A program made the translations under genes and the position numbers. Positions 1 to 8,405 of a stretch of DNA of 64,000 bases are shown piece after piece (the stretch's first letter is position 1; each line of letters opens with the position of its first letter). Source of the DNA: DATMRF01 sp035566435 (GTDB lineage Bacteria; Verrucomicrobiota; Verrucomicrobiia; Limisphaerales; UBA8199); NCBI GenBank assembly GCA_035566435.1, contig DATMRF010000131.1, positions 1 to 64,000 of the forward strand. The letters are read 5' to 3'. The notes beneath the pieces were generated by a model. That model was given only the letters and a program-made list of their open reading frames with translations. It ran no database searches and was not told where the DNA came from.

Positions 1-238
1 ACAATGAGTTGATCAAATCGTCCGGTATGTACGGCGAGAGCCTCTCCAGCAGGCCTGAGGTACCGGTGGTGGGCAGTCGATTCATGAGCCAATCTGCTAC
101 CCCATACGAACCTAACTGTCTGCAAAAAACAAAAACTCACGCTTTTCCTGCCAATCCCATTGGAGCGCAAACGTTTGCGCCTAATTTCGTAACACCCTCC
201 TTTGGGATTCGTGCGCCTTTGGGGTCTTGAATTTGGGC
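1..238. other. Left-edge stretch, no gene assigned
   Basis: A plus-strand frame is open from the window edge to a stop near 230 and could be the 3' end of a gene that begins outside the window. The peptide (…SSGMYGESLSSRPEVPVVG…) is not one I recognise, and codon quality falls off after about position 100. I leave it unassigned. The stretch also contains the perfect palindrome listed separately. Confidence 0.3.
165..180. promoter_or_regulatory. 16-bp perfect palindrome, LacI/PurR-type operator candidate
   Basis: GCGCAAACGTTTGCGC is self-complementary over all 16 bases. It closely resembles the operator class bound by LacI-family repressors (E. coli PurR consensus ACGCAAACGTTTNCGT), centred on CG. 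No plus-strand gene starts just downstream and no LacI-family gene is in the window, so its target is probably to the left of the window, or the match is fortuitous. Confidence 0.35.
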
Positions 239-1021
239 TTAGCCACCCTTGATCAGGGCCCACACACCCATGGCGATGATCAACACGCCCGAGAGGCGGC
301 CACCCTGGGCGCCGAGGGGTGCCAGTTTTTCGAGTAAGACGAAGAGCGTCAGCGCGCCAATCCACCAGAGATTCATGACGCCGCCGACAAACAGCAACAG
401 CATCAGCGCCCAGCAGCAACCGAGGCAATACAGCCCCTGGGCCATGCCGAGGCGGAATCCGCCGGCGACGCCGCGTCTCATGTGCTGCGTAATGAAGGCA
501 GCGGGGGAACGGCATGATTCCAGGCAGGTGCGCTTGAACGGTGTGAACTGGTAAAGACCGGCGGCGATGAGCAACGCGCCGCCAAAGACGCGATTTTGCG
601 CTTCCATCATGCGTGAGAGGAGCAACCAGTGAGCGAGCAGCAGTTGGAGCACGGTGGCGGCGAGGCTGAAGCCGATCCAAACCAGCAAGTATCCGCCCGC
701 AAAGGCATACACGTGCGCCCGGGCGCGGTCGCTGTCGGGACTCTTCCGGATCACACCCGCGTAGAGCAGCAGGGTCGGGGTGGCAGAGGGCAGCATCATG
801 CCGATCATCATGACGACCCACATCGCGAAGAGCAGCGCCTGATGGGTAAAGTCCCAGGTCCGCGTCATCATCCAGGCGGAGGAGCCGGTCATCTCGCCGT
901 ACATGTCGCGGGCCATCGGCACAATCCAGGCCCAGCAAAGCGCGGCCGCCGCGAGGAGAGTGCCGCCGAGAAGCCAGCGGTCGCGAAGGAGGAGGGATTC
1001 GAAAGCGGTGCGCTCGGGCAT
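239..1021 (-). CDS. DUF2182 integral membrane protein
   Basis: 260-residue polytopic membrane protein with about six hydrophobic helices. The Met-rich core MWVVMMIGMMLPS at residues 67-79 is the hallmark of the DUF2182 family (predicted metal-binding membrane proteins of unknown function). A Cys cluster (YCLGCCW) lies in a later helix and is a plausible metal ligand set. The start is 12 bp after the stop of the DUF1326 gene. DUF1326 and DUF2182 genes are commonly adjacent in bacteria, so the two probably work together. The family assignment is firm; the role is unknown. Confidence 0.85.
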   Translation of the reverse strand: MPERTAFESLLLRDRWLLGGTLLAAAALCWAWIVPMARDMYGEMTGSSAWMMTRTWDFTHQALLFAMWVVMMIGMMLPSATPTLLLYAGVIRKSPDSDRARAHVYAFAGGYLLVWIGFSLAATVLQLLLAHWLLLSRMMEAQNRVFGGALLIAAGLYQFTPFKRTCLESCRSPAAFITQHMRRGVAGGFRLGMAQGLYCLGCCWALMLLLFVGGVMNLWWIGALTLFVLLEKLAPLGAQGGRLSGVLIIAMGVWALIKGG

Positions 1022-1033
1022 CCGAAAATGCGG

Positions 1034-1672
1034 CTATCGCACGACGCCGTGTGTGCTCCAATGGATTCGCGCCAAATGCGCGTGCGAGCCGTCCAGGTTC
1101 AGCTCAATCGGTCCGCTGGACTTTGACTTGCCGCTGACGACTTCGCTCTCGTTGAATTCGAACCCCGTCGGCATCGTCACCCGCACCTGGTGCGCCGCGC
1201 CGGTGACCGGGTTTCGGATGCTCTCGGCTTTGCCGTCGAGCAAACCCGGCACCTTGACCTCGGCAGTGCGCGCCGAGTAATCAATTTTGAGATCGATGGG
1301 CCTGTATAAGGTCGGAAGGAACTCAGTAACCGTGGTCGAAAATACCTGCCAAATCAGCGAGCCCGGGTCGGTCTCACCGCCATGCGAGACCGTCTCGATG
1401 GCCTGCCGTTGTTTGGGGTTCGCCCGCTCGTCGATGATGGTTTGGAATCTACCGTTCCCGAGGTGAATGGCGGCGGGCCAGGCGCCCAGGATGCCCCACC
1501 GCAAGCCGTTCAGCGGCACGTCGCCGAAGCGCCCTTTATCGATTTGCATGAAGCAGAACGCTCCACAGTTGCCATGCGTCGGGACCCCGTTGAACTGGCA
1601 GGGACAACCCCAGCTACAATTGCAGTTGGCGAATTCCAAGCCCTCCATCGACCATTCGACGTATTTGCTCAT
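1034..1672 (-). CDS. DUF1326 domain protein
   Basis: 212 residues. The N-terminal Cys-rich motif CNCSWGCPCQF (residues 17-27) and the following CGAFCF are typical of DUF1326, a family of unknown function often paired with DUF2182. No signal peptide or membrane helix is visible, so it is probably cytoplasmic. It lies 12 bp upstream of the DUF2182 gene and 13 bp downstream of korB on the same strand, suggesting one transcript. A metal-related or redox role is inference from the Cys motif only. Confidence 0.85.
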   Translation of the reverse strand: MSKYVEWSMEGLEFANCNCSWGCPCQFNGVPTHGNCGAFCFMQIDKGRFGDVPLNGLRWGILGAWPAAIHLGNGRFQTIIDERANPKQRQAIETVSHGGETDPGSLIWQVFSTTVTEFLPTLYRPIDLKIDYSARTAEVKVPGLLDGKAESIRNPVTGAAHQVRVTMPTGFEFNESEVVSGKSKSSGPIELNLDGSHAHLARIHWSTHGVVR

Positions 1673-1685
1673 AAATTGTTCCGCC

Positions 1686-2624
1686 TCAGAGCAGCTCTTG
1701 AATCAACGCCTGCACCTGTTCCTGACTGATGCCGAGCTTCCGGAACGCCAGGGGGCCATTGCCATCGTGCAGCACCGGTTCGAGGTCTTCAAGCGAGGGC
1801 AGCTCGCTTCGTTTCCAGACCAGCCCGATGGGGATTTCGTCGCCCCACTGGTAGGCTTTGTCGAGAGCCTTGTGAAAATCCGTCGGGTCGTGTCCTTGCT
1901 CTTCGAGCACTTTGACGCGGGGATTGAACCACTGGTAAGTATTGTCTTTGTTGTAGGTCACACACGGGCTGAAGACATCCACCAGCGAGAAGCCTTTGTG
2001 GAGGATGGCGCCTTTCATAAGCTCGACGAGATGCTTTTGTTTGCCGCTGAACCCGCGCGCGACATAGGTTGCGCCGCCCACCATCGCCATGGGGAGGGGA
2101 TTGATGGGGTTTTCAATGTTGCCGTGCGGGGTACTCTTGGTCTTCATGCCCTTGACACTCGTGGGAGAGGTTTGGCCGGTCGTCAGGCCGTAAATCTGGT
2201 TGTCCATGACGATATAGGTCAGGTCCAGATTGCGGCGCATGGTGTGGACGAAATGGTTGCCGCCGATGCCGTAACCGTCGCCATCGCCGCCGACACAGAT
2301 CACCTTCAGGTCATGGTTGCCCAACTTGACGCCGGTGCCCACAGCCAGGGAACGCCCATGCAATGTGTGCATACCATAGGTGTTGATGAAACCCGGCAGA
2401 TTGGACGAACAACCAATGCCGCTGATGACTACCACCTGCTGCGGCGGCAGGTTCAGTTCGAACAAGGCGGTCTGCAACGCCGAGAGCACAGAGAAGTCCC
2501 CGCAGCCGGGACACCAGTCGGGGTGGACTTTGCCCTTGTAACTGTCTTTGACGAGCTGAGCAGCGGATTTGACAGGCTCGAGCGAGGGGACGGATGCGGG
2601 CACAGGTTCAATAAGGGAGCTCAT
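1686..2624 (-). CDS. korB: 2-oxoacid:ferredoxin oxidoreductase, beta subunit
   Basis: About 312 residues from MSSLIEPV. The frame stays open 26 codons upstream, but that part reads through a spacer repeat and is unlikely to be translated. The thiamine-diphosphate domain is clear: WCPGCGDF near the N-terminus, then GDGDGYGIGGNH and MDNQIYGLTTGQTSPTS. With the alpha subunit upstream it forms a KorAB-type enzyme that oxidatively decarboxylates a 2-oxoacid, probably 2-oxoglutarate, to the acyl-CoA with ferredoxin reduction. Substrate choice between 2-oxoglutarate and other 2-oxoacids is not settled by sequence alone. Confidence 0.88.
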   Translation of the reverse strand: MSSLIEPVPASVPSLEPVKSAAQLVKDSYKGKVHPDWCPGCGDFSVLSALQTALFELNLPPQQVVVISGIGCSSNLPGFINTYGMHTLHGRSLAVGTGVKLGNHDLKVICVGGDGDGYGIGGNHFVHTMRRNLDLTYIVMDNQIYGLTTGQTSPTSVKGMKTKSTPHGNIENPINPLPMAMVGGATYVARGFSGKQKHLVELMKGAILHKGFSLVDVFSPCVTYNKDNTYQWFNPRVKVLEEQGHDPTDFHKALDKAYQWGDEIPIGLVWKRSELPSLEDLEPVLHDGNGPLAFRKLGISQEQVQALIQELL

Positions 2625-2725
2625 GGGTTTAGGGTCTGACGGAGTAATGGAGAGTTGGAGTGTTGGGTGTTTGCCCAACCTGAGCGGCGGGGACGCCGGC
2701 ACTCCCGGTGCGAGGCCGGGCTAAT

Positions 2726-4543
2726 TTAGACCAGAATCTCATGGCTGGGGACGGAGAGGTTGGTTTGGCCGGCGAGTTGTTCTTTGACCGCTTCCACGAT
2801 GTGATGGGGTCGGAAGGGTTCGCCGTCATATTTGCGGATGTGCCCGTGCGCAACGAAGCCGGTTTCGGAGCGCAGGTAGCGCGCGAACTGGCCGGAATAG
2901 TTATTTTCGACGATAATGACGCGCTTGCTGGCTGACAGCACGCGGGTGATCTCCGCAGTGTGCAGCGGAACCAGCCATTTGATCGCAAGCTGGTTCGCGA
3001 CGATGCCATGGTCGGCGGCGAGTTTCTCGACCGCCTCTCGAATCACGCCCTGAGTCGAGCCCCATCCAACGAGCGTCACCGCGGCCTTCTCGGGCCCACA
3101 GAGCTCCGGCGGCGCAATCTGCGCCAGCACGCTTTCCATTTTCCGGCCGCGCTTTTCGACCATCATACGGCGTTTGGAGGGGTTGGTGAACTCATCGCTG
3201 ATCAGGGTGCCATCTTCGTCATGCTCGTCGGTCGCGGCGACGAAGAGATGGCCGGGCAGGCCCGGGACGGCCCGGGGGGAAATCCCGCTGGGGGTGTTGC
3301 GATAGCGCAGATAGGTGTTGTCGCCATAGCCGCCGAACGGGTTGGCCGCGTGGCCGTTGCCGTTGCCATTGCCGTTCGGGAGAATGAGGTCTCCACGATC
3401 GATCCTGGGATTGAAGTCGAGGTCGGCGGGATCGACACTGCACGTGCCCTCGGAAATCAACAGGTCGGCCAGCACCAGCCCAGGGCACTGGTATTTATCA
3501 ACCAGGTTGAACAGCTCAGGAATCGTGTGGAACAGATCGAGCTGGGTAGCCGGGGCGACGATGATGCGAGGGTAATCACCCTGGCCGGCTCCCAGCACCT
3601 GCCAGAGGTCGCCTTGCTCGGTCTTGGTCGGCACACCGGTTGCCGGCCCGGCCCGCTGGACGTCCACGCACACCACGGGGGTTTCAATCATTCCGGCCAT
3701 GCCGACGGCTTCACTCATTAAAGCGAACCCGCCGCCGGAGGTGGCGCACATCGCGCGGCAGCCCGCATGCGCGGCGCCAATGACCATGTTCATCACGCCG
3801 ATTTCGTCTTCCACCTGCCGGACCATGATTCCCAATTGCCGCGCGTGGGAGGCCATCCACATCAGAACACCGGTCGAGGGGCTCATCGGGTAGGCGGCGT
3901 AAAACTTCACTCCCGCAGCCACTCCGCCCATCGCGGTGGTTTGGTTGCCGGTAACAATGGCCTTTGGCTTTTCCAACCGCGGCGCCTGGAATGGCAACCG
4001 CTCAAAATGCTGCGCTGCGTACTCGTAGCCGCCGCGCGCAATTCCGACGTTCTCAGCAACGACAGCCTCGCCTTTCTTCTTGAACTGGCGGGCGATGACC
4101 GCTTCCAGCGCCTCCGATTCGATGCCCAGCATCTGGAGCACGGCGCCGAGGGCGGCGGTATTGGCTGCGAGCTTGTTCGCGCCGCAGATTTGTTTCATGG
4201 GCATCGGACAAAGTTGCACCCCCGCGGCCGCGGCGCCGGGTTTGAGGCGGTCGCCGTCGTACACCACACGCGAACCGGCGGCCATCAGCCGCAGATGGCG
4301 GTCGAGTGAATCCTGGTTCAGCGGCACGAGCACGTCATGCCGGTCGCCCATGTTCCGCACCGGGCCGTTGCTGGCGCGGATGGTCAGAAAGGTGTGGCCG
4401 CCGCGGATAATCGACTGGTAGGCGTTGTAGGCGTTTACGTTCAGGCCGCGGCGGGCGAAAATTCGGGCGAGAATGTCCCCGGTGCTGGCGATGCCCTGGC
4501 CATTTTCACCGCCGATGCCAACTGCAAAATCGACTATTGCCAT
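2726..4543 (-). CDS. korA: 2-oxoacid:ferredoxin oxidoreductase, gamma-alpha fused subunit
   Basis: About 605 residues. The start MAIVDFAVG at 4543 is chosen over an in-frame ATG six codons upstream because AAGGA sits 6 nt before it. The N-terminal gamma domain carries GGENGQGIASTGD. The pyrimidine-binding alpha domain begins near residue 195 (TGNQTTAMGG, AAYPMSPSTG) and contains VEDEIGVMNMVIGAAHAG and ATSGGGFALMSEAVG. A short Gly/Asn stretch (NGNGNGNG) forms a linker near residue 400. It partners with korB, 101 bp downstream; the spacer is repeat-like. The pair belongs to ferredoxin-linked 2-oxoacid oxidation. Confidence 0.88.
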   Translation of the reverse strand: MAIVDFAVGIGGENGQGIASTGDILARIFARRGLNVNAYNAYQSIIRGGHTFLTIRASNGPVRNMGDRHDVLVPLNQDSLDRHLRLMAAGSRVVYDGDRLKPGAAAAGVQLCPMPMKQICGANKLAANTAALGAVLQMLGIESEALEAVIARQFKKKGEAVVAENVGIARGGYEYAAQHFERLPFQAPRLEKPKAIVTGNQTTAMGGVAAGVKFYAAYPMSPSTGVLMWMASHARQLGIMVRQVEDEIGVMNMVIGAAHAGCRAMCATSGGGFALMSEAVGMAGMIETPVVCVDVQRAGPATGVPTKTEQGDLWQVLGAGQGDYPRIIVAPATQLDLFHTIPELFNLVDKYQCPGLVLADLLISEGTCSVDPADLDFNPRIDRGDLILPNGNGNGNGHAANPFGGYGDNTYLRYRNTPSGISPRAVPGLPGHLFVAATDEHDEDGTLISDEFTNPSKRRMMVEKRGRKMESVLAQIAPPELCGPEKAAVTLVGWGSTQGVIREAVEKLAADHGIVANQLAIKWLVPLHTAEITRVLSASKRVIIVENNYSGQFARYLRSETGFVAHGHIRKYDGEPFRPHHIVEAVKEQLAGQTNLSVPSHEILV

Positions 4544-4906
4544 GTCCGATCCTTTTTCCAAATGATAGCCTCTAAATCCTACGATAAGGTGTCTTTAACA
4601 CTAGAGCAGACGGAGCGGCAGCCCGCAAGGGATTTTTGTTTGTTTTTCAAACTTTTACGACTGGCATTCCGGCGGGGGCGAGTACACGGTAAGTTTGCTG
4701 TGGCAGAGCCGGAACAATGAAAACAGATTTTAACGCAAAGACGCAAAGGTGCAAAGGCGCAAAGCCGGGAACCGGGTGCAACCTGGAACCGGGGGCTCAC
4801 CTGCCGGTGGCTTCGGCGGACCTGGTCATTGGCCTCGGATTTCTCAGATTCTTTGCCTGTTCGCGGCGTTGCGTTAAGGATTTCGACTGAATAGATACGG
4901 CAGAGC
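4544..4906. repeat. Intergenic spacer with an ACGCAAAG-type repeat
   Basis: No gene is visible. Positions 4732-4766 carry serial copies of the octamer-like unit (A)CGCAAAG with small variations. The same unit occurs as an inverted pair at 27419-27556. The spacer separates korA (leftward) from the UreF-like gene (rightward), so both promoters must lie here; I could not pick convincing -35/-10 boxes. Confidence 0.5.
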
Positions 4907-5551
4907 ATGGTGATGCAAACGCAATTGGCGCTGAACGACGCGGCCGAATGGCTGGGCGATTGGCATCCCCTGGCCGAGCAGCTCGGCTCGACGGACGGCC
5001 TGGCGGCGCTCGGCGCGGTCTCGAGTCTGCTGCAGTTGCCTCCGGTGCACAACCGGGTTTCGTTGAAGCGTTTCCTGCGTAGTTACCAAGCGGAGATTTT
5101 GTTGCCGGTGGAACTGCCGGGAATTCAAACAGCCCGGGGGCATACCGCCCGCAACGAACTGCGCGAGTTGATCGCGCTGGACCAGCAACTCGCCGCGGAG
5201 CCCATCCTGCGGCCATTCGCCGACGCCAGCCGGCGGGTCGGCCAGGCGCAGCTCCAAAAGCTGCGGCCGCTGCGCGACCAACGCATGGTGCAACGGTACC
5301 TGAACGCGGTGGATAACGGACTTGCCAATGGCTGGCACACGCTCGTCTATGGCCTGACGCTGGAGATTTATTCCCTGCCCTCGCGCCAGGGCTTGCTCGG
5401 CTACGCGCATCAGACGACGCGCGGCTTCATTTACTCGAGCGCGCGCAAGCTGCGGCTTTCCGAACGTGACTGCCGTGACCTATTCGATGAACTGGCGGGC
5501 GCCTTGCCTCGAGCCATCGACGACCTGCTACAGCAACCGGCGGCGGCTTGA
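4907..5551 (+). CDS. UreF-like protein of unknown role
   Basis: 214 residues, predicted all-alpha and soluble. The spacing of helices resembles the urease accessory protein UreF: a central RNELRELIALDQQL followed by ASRRVGQAQLQKL, then a hydrophobic helix and a C-terminal segment ending DELAGALPRAIDDLL. These features fit the UreF fold but the match is by eye and remote. No urease structural or accessory genes are in the window, so a urease function is not supported. A second ATG two codons in (4913) is an alternative start. Confidence 0.5.
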   Translation: MVMQTQLALNDAAEWLGDWHPLAEQLGSTDGLAALGAVSSLLQLPPVHNRVSLKRFLRSYQAEILLPVELPGIQTARGHTARNELRELIALDQQLAAEPILRPFADASRRVGQAQLQKLRPLRDQRMVQRYLNAVDNGLANGWHTLVYGLTLEIYSLPSRQGLLGYAHQTTRGFIYSSARKLRLSERDCRDLFDELAGALPRAIDDLLQQPAAA

Positions 5552-5836
5552 TTCAGCCGGGGCGGGGACAGCCACGTCCCCGCGCGACCGCCTCGAAAGG
5601 ACGAAATACGGGCACGTGGCCGTCCCCGCCCCAATGGCTCGCGTTCGCTTGCCCGACTGGCAATCGGTTCTTGATTTTGATTTCTGACGTAAAGGACCAA
5701 CTCCGGAGACGTGGCCGCCTCCGCTCGAATGGCGCGCGTTCACTCGCCTGACTGGCGATCGGTTCTTGATTCTGACTTCTGACGACAGGGACGAACCACG
5801 GGGACGTGGCCGTCCCCGCCCCGGCCTGATTCAGCC
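5552..5836. repeat. REPIN-like repeat cluster (three tandem units)
   Basis: Contains three GGGGACGTGGCCGTCCCC-type hairpins or variants (near 5610, 5708 and 5800), preceded by an inverted copy at 5559-5582. Between the hairpins a 57-bp segment recurs almost unchanged (5632-5688 and 5729-5785), so the structure is about 2.4 tandem units of 97 bp. ATTCAG motifs lie at both outer ends. Related elements are at 7522-7615 and 51218-51246. It is noncoding, and its hairpins could act as transcript ends or mRNA stabilisers. Confidence 0.75.
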
Positions 5837-5913
5837 CTGCCTGGGACAGGGGCGTGGCGCGGGAAAATCAGGCTGGTTATTTCTTTACGGCTCGGCCAGT
5901 AATGGGGGGCTGC

Positions 5914-7476
5914 ATGAACGGCTACTTCAGCCCGGGCGACTGGGCCATCATCCTGCTTTATCTGCTTGGCATTATCGGGTTGGGATTGTGGTTCGGCAAA
6001 GACCAGCACAACACCCGCGACTATTTTCTGGGGAGCAGAAATGTGCCCTGGTGGGGGATTGGGCTGTCGATTGTGGCGGCGGAAACCAGCGCGCTGACGA
6101 TCATCGGCGTGCCGGCGATGGCTTATGGCGGCAACATCGCCTTTCTGCAAATGATTCTGGGTTATGTGATCGCGCGCATCCTTCTGGCGATTATCCTCGT
6201 GCCGCATTATTTCAAAGGGGAGATTTATTCGCCGTACCAACTTTTCGCGAACACGTTCGGGCCGGCGGCGCGCCAGACGGCGGGCGGTTTTTTCCTGCTC
6301 AGCGAAACCCTGGCCGCCGGTGTGCGTGTTTATGTTGCCAGCATCCCGGTCAAACTCATGCTGGGCGATAAATTGCTCGGCTTCGGCACTGGCGACCCCA
6401 TTCTGGGCGCGATTCTGCTCTTCGTTCTATTGTCGCTGCTCTACACCTATGTCGGGGGCGTCAAAGCCGTGATCTGGACCGATGCGGTACAATTCGGTTT
6501 GTTCCTGCTGGGTGGACTGTTCGCGCTGTGCTATATCCCGACGCTCGTGGACGGCGGGCCAGGCGCGGTGTTGTCGAGGGCGACGGACGCGGGGAAGCTG
6601 CACTGGCTCAATCTCACTCCGCCGCCCGGTACGCCGTGGGTGAAGTTCCTGCTGGGCGCGCCGTTCAACCTGTGGATGGGGATCATTGGCGGCACGGTGC
6701 TGGTCCTCTCGTCGCACGGCGCGGAGCAGTTGATCGTGCAGCGCGTGCTGGCGTGCAAATCGGTCGCCGAAGGCCGGAAAGCGCTGGTGCTGAGCGCAGT
6801 CGTGATTTTCCCCCTGTTCCTGATCTTCCTGCTCGTCGGGGCGATGCTGTGGGTCTTTTACCAGGGGCATCCTTTTCAAATCGCGCTGCCTGAGCCTCGT
6901 CCCGGCTCCGGCATCAAGGCCAACGATTTCATCTTCCCGATCTTCATGATGACGGAAGTGCCCCACCTGGTCAGGGGCTTCCTGATTGTCGCGATTCTGT
7001 CGGCCGCGATGTCTTCGGTGAGCTCCGCGCTCACCTCGCTGGCCTCCGTTTCGACCATGGACTTCGTGAAGCATTTGCTGCCGCGCAAGAACGAAGCCTT
7101 TTTTCTGAGGTTCAGTAAAACATCGACGGTGGTGTGGGCCGGCATTTTGATTCTGATCGCCTATTTGAGCCGGCAGGTGGAGTTCGTGCTGAACGCAGCA
7201 TTCTCGCTGCGCGGGCTGACGAGCGGCGCGCTGGTGGGCGGGCTGACGCTGGCTGTGCTTTGGCGCAAGGGCCGCGCGCTGCCGATCGTGGCCGGGATGC
7301 TGGTGTCCCTCGGAACCATGACGGCCGTCCAGGTCCTGCCCCAATGGTCCCTGACAAAGGGCTTTTGGATGGCGTGGGTCGGCACCGAAATCTTCTGGCC
7401 CTGGTACACTTTGATTGGCGCGGTGGTTACGCTAGGCACGGCCTACCTCGTCAGGCGGTTGTCAGGTCAAAGATAG
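5914..7476 (+). CDS. Sodium:solute symporter family transporter
   Basis: About 520 residues with 13-14 hydrophobic helices. The start MNGYFSPGDW is chosen over 20 upstream codons because it sits just before the first helix and is preceded by a G-rich Shine-Dalgarno-like stretch. SSS (SLC5) family features include the N-terminal GKDQHNTRDYFLGSRNVPWW motif, the VVAAETSALTIIGVPA region of helix 2 and the AAMSSVSSALTSLASVSTMD segment late in the protein. It probably imports a sugar, sugar acid or other small organic solute with Na+. The substrate cannot be read from sequence. Confidence 0.88.
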   Translation: MNGYFSPGDWAIILLYLLGIIGLGLWFGKDQHNTRDYFLGSRNVPWWGIGLSIVAAETSALTIIGVPAMAYGGNIAFLQMILGYVIARILLAIILVPHYFKGEIYSPYQLFANTFGPAARQTAGGFFLLSETLAAGVRVYVASIPVKLMLGDKLLGFGTGDPILGAILLFVLLSLLYTYVGGVKAVIWTDAVQFGLFLLGGLFALCYIPTLVDGGPGAVLSRATDAGKLHWLNLTPPPGTPWVKFLLGAPFNLWMGIIGGTVLVLSSHGAEQLIVQRVLACKSVAEGRKALVLSAVVIFPLFLIFLLVGAMLWVFYQGHPFQIALPEPRPGSGIKANDFIFPIFMMTEVPHLVRGFLIVAILSAAMSSVSSALTSLASVSTMDFVKHLLPRKNEAFFLRFSKTSTVVWAGILILIAYLSRQVEFVLNAAFSLRGLTSGALVGGLTLAVLWRKGRALPIVAGMLVSLGTMTAVQVLPQWSLTKGFWMAWVGTEIFWPWYTLIGAVVTLGTAYLVRRLSGQR

Positions 7477-7521
7477 AAAAACGAAGGGCGGCAGCCAGTC
7501 CCGGTCACGCGGGAGTCGGGC

Positions 7522-7615
7522 CCTGAATTGGGGCGGGGACCGCCACGTCGCTGTGTTTGATTGCCCGTGCGCCAAACAGTTCACGGGGACGTGGCCGTCC
7601 CCGCCCCGATTCAGG
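7522..7615. repeat. REPIN-like inverted repeat
   Basis: Left arm 7522-7547 and right arm 7589-7615 are inverted copies with about two mismatches. Both start or end with CCTGAAT and contain GGGGCGGGGAC and CGCCACGT. The right arm folds on itself (GGGGACG/CGTCCCC, loop TGGC). Two inverted REP hairpins around a short spacer is the REPIN architecture. It lies 46 bp after the symporter stop and may serve as its 3' processing or termination structure. Confidence 0.75.
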
Positions 7616-7725
7616 GGAACGGGGGGAGCACGATTTACGGGGCGGAAGAAACACTGCGCCGATGCAGACTCAGCCGTTTTAAGGGCCTTTCGTCCACACC
7701 AGCGCAGTTGAAAACCGGCGCTGCT

Positions 7726-7920
7726 TTACTTCGGCAAGTTATCGGCGTCGAGCGATGCGACGAGGTCTTTCTCAGCCATCACCCAGTCTTCGAGCGTCAG
7801 CGAGCGCTCCGGCAGTTTGTCGCGGAACAGTTCATAGGCATGCTGGCGCACCATTCCCTTGCTGATGCCGGGAGTGAACGGCGTCGGTTGCTCGACTGCT
7901 GTGTCCATCTTTTTTTTCAT
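7726..7920 (-). CDS. Small DUF2934-like protein
   Basis: 64 residues. The core (residues 20-52: VRQHAYELFRDK, then LEDWVMAEKDL) resembles DUF2934, a short helical module with the pattern xAYxLWxxxG…DWxxAE. Length fits stand-alone members. It is soluble with no signal peptide, and the function is unknown. It is flanked by repeat-rich spacers and convergent with the symporter. The family match is by eye and modest. Confidence 0.6.
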   Translation of the reverse strand: MKKKMDTAVEQPTPFTPGISKGMVRQHAYELFRDKLPERSLTLEDWVMAEKDLVASLDADNLPK

Positions 7921-8405
7921 ACAGACTCCCTTGCTGTTTGCAACATAAGCCCGAGGGCACGCGGTGCAACTGGGAAATTCCCTAGGGTCGGCGAGGCGGA
8001 GGGTTGATGGATTAGTGGATTAGTGGATTGATGGCCTAGTGGATCGGCGGGGCGATGGAGTGATGGAGTGGCGCGTGGTGCGCGATGCGCAGCCGGGGAG
8101 CGGTAATTCGCCTCTGACAATTCATCTGCCCAGCGGAGGAGCGCCAACTGGCTGCTCGAATGCGGCGGACCTGGACAAATTTCTGCTCAGTGGCTTTTCG
8201 TTGCGATCATTGACCACTGGCTATTTTTTGCCACCTGCACCACCTCGAGCCTGTGAACAAGGCTTTCCGCAGGAACAGCCACTTGGAAAACTTTTGTCAA
8301 TGTGCCTTTGGGAGAATGTGCGCATGAAAGAAGGTGTTGAGGATTGGTGACGGGTGATTAGGGATTTGAGGCAGGGTTTGACCAGATGCCTGCTCGAAAG
8401 AGAGA
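7921..8405. repeat. Intergenic region with GGATTAGT/GATGGAGT short repeats
   Basis: No gene is visible in these 485 bp. Positions 8004-8066 are built from shuffled heptamer-like units (GGATTAG, TGGATTGATGG, GATGGAGT). Complementary versions of the same units occur at 58196-58255 and 20855-20872. The rest, 8070-8400, shows no structure I could identify and should contain the promoter of the following gene. Confidence 0.5.

Noticed and set aside
1467..2639. Long plus-strand open frame (390 codons) opposite korB
   Set aside because: It is antisense to the well-supported korB gene and has no recognisable motif. Long open antisense frames are expected in GC-rich coding DNA. Similar frames at 2960-3721, 6427-7344, 20998-21909 and 62810-63931 were rejected for the same reason.
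4907..5551. Functional urease accessory gene ureF
   Set aside because: Fold-level resemblance only, and no urease or other accessory genes in the window.
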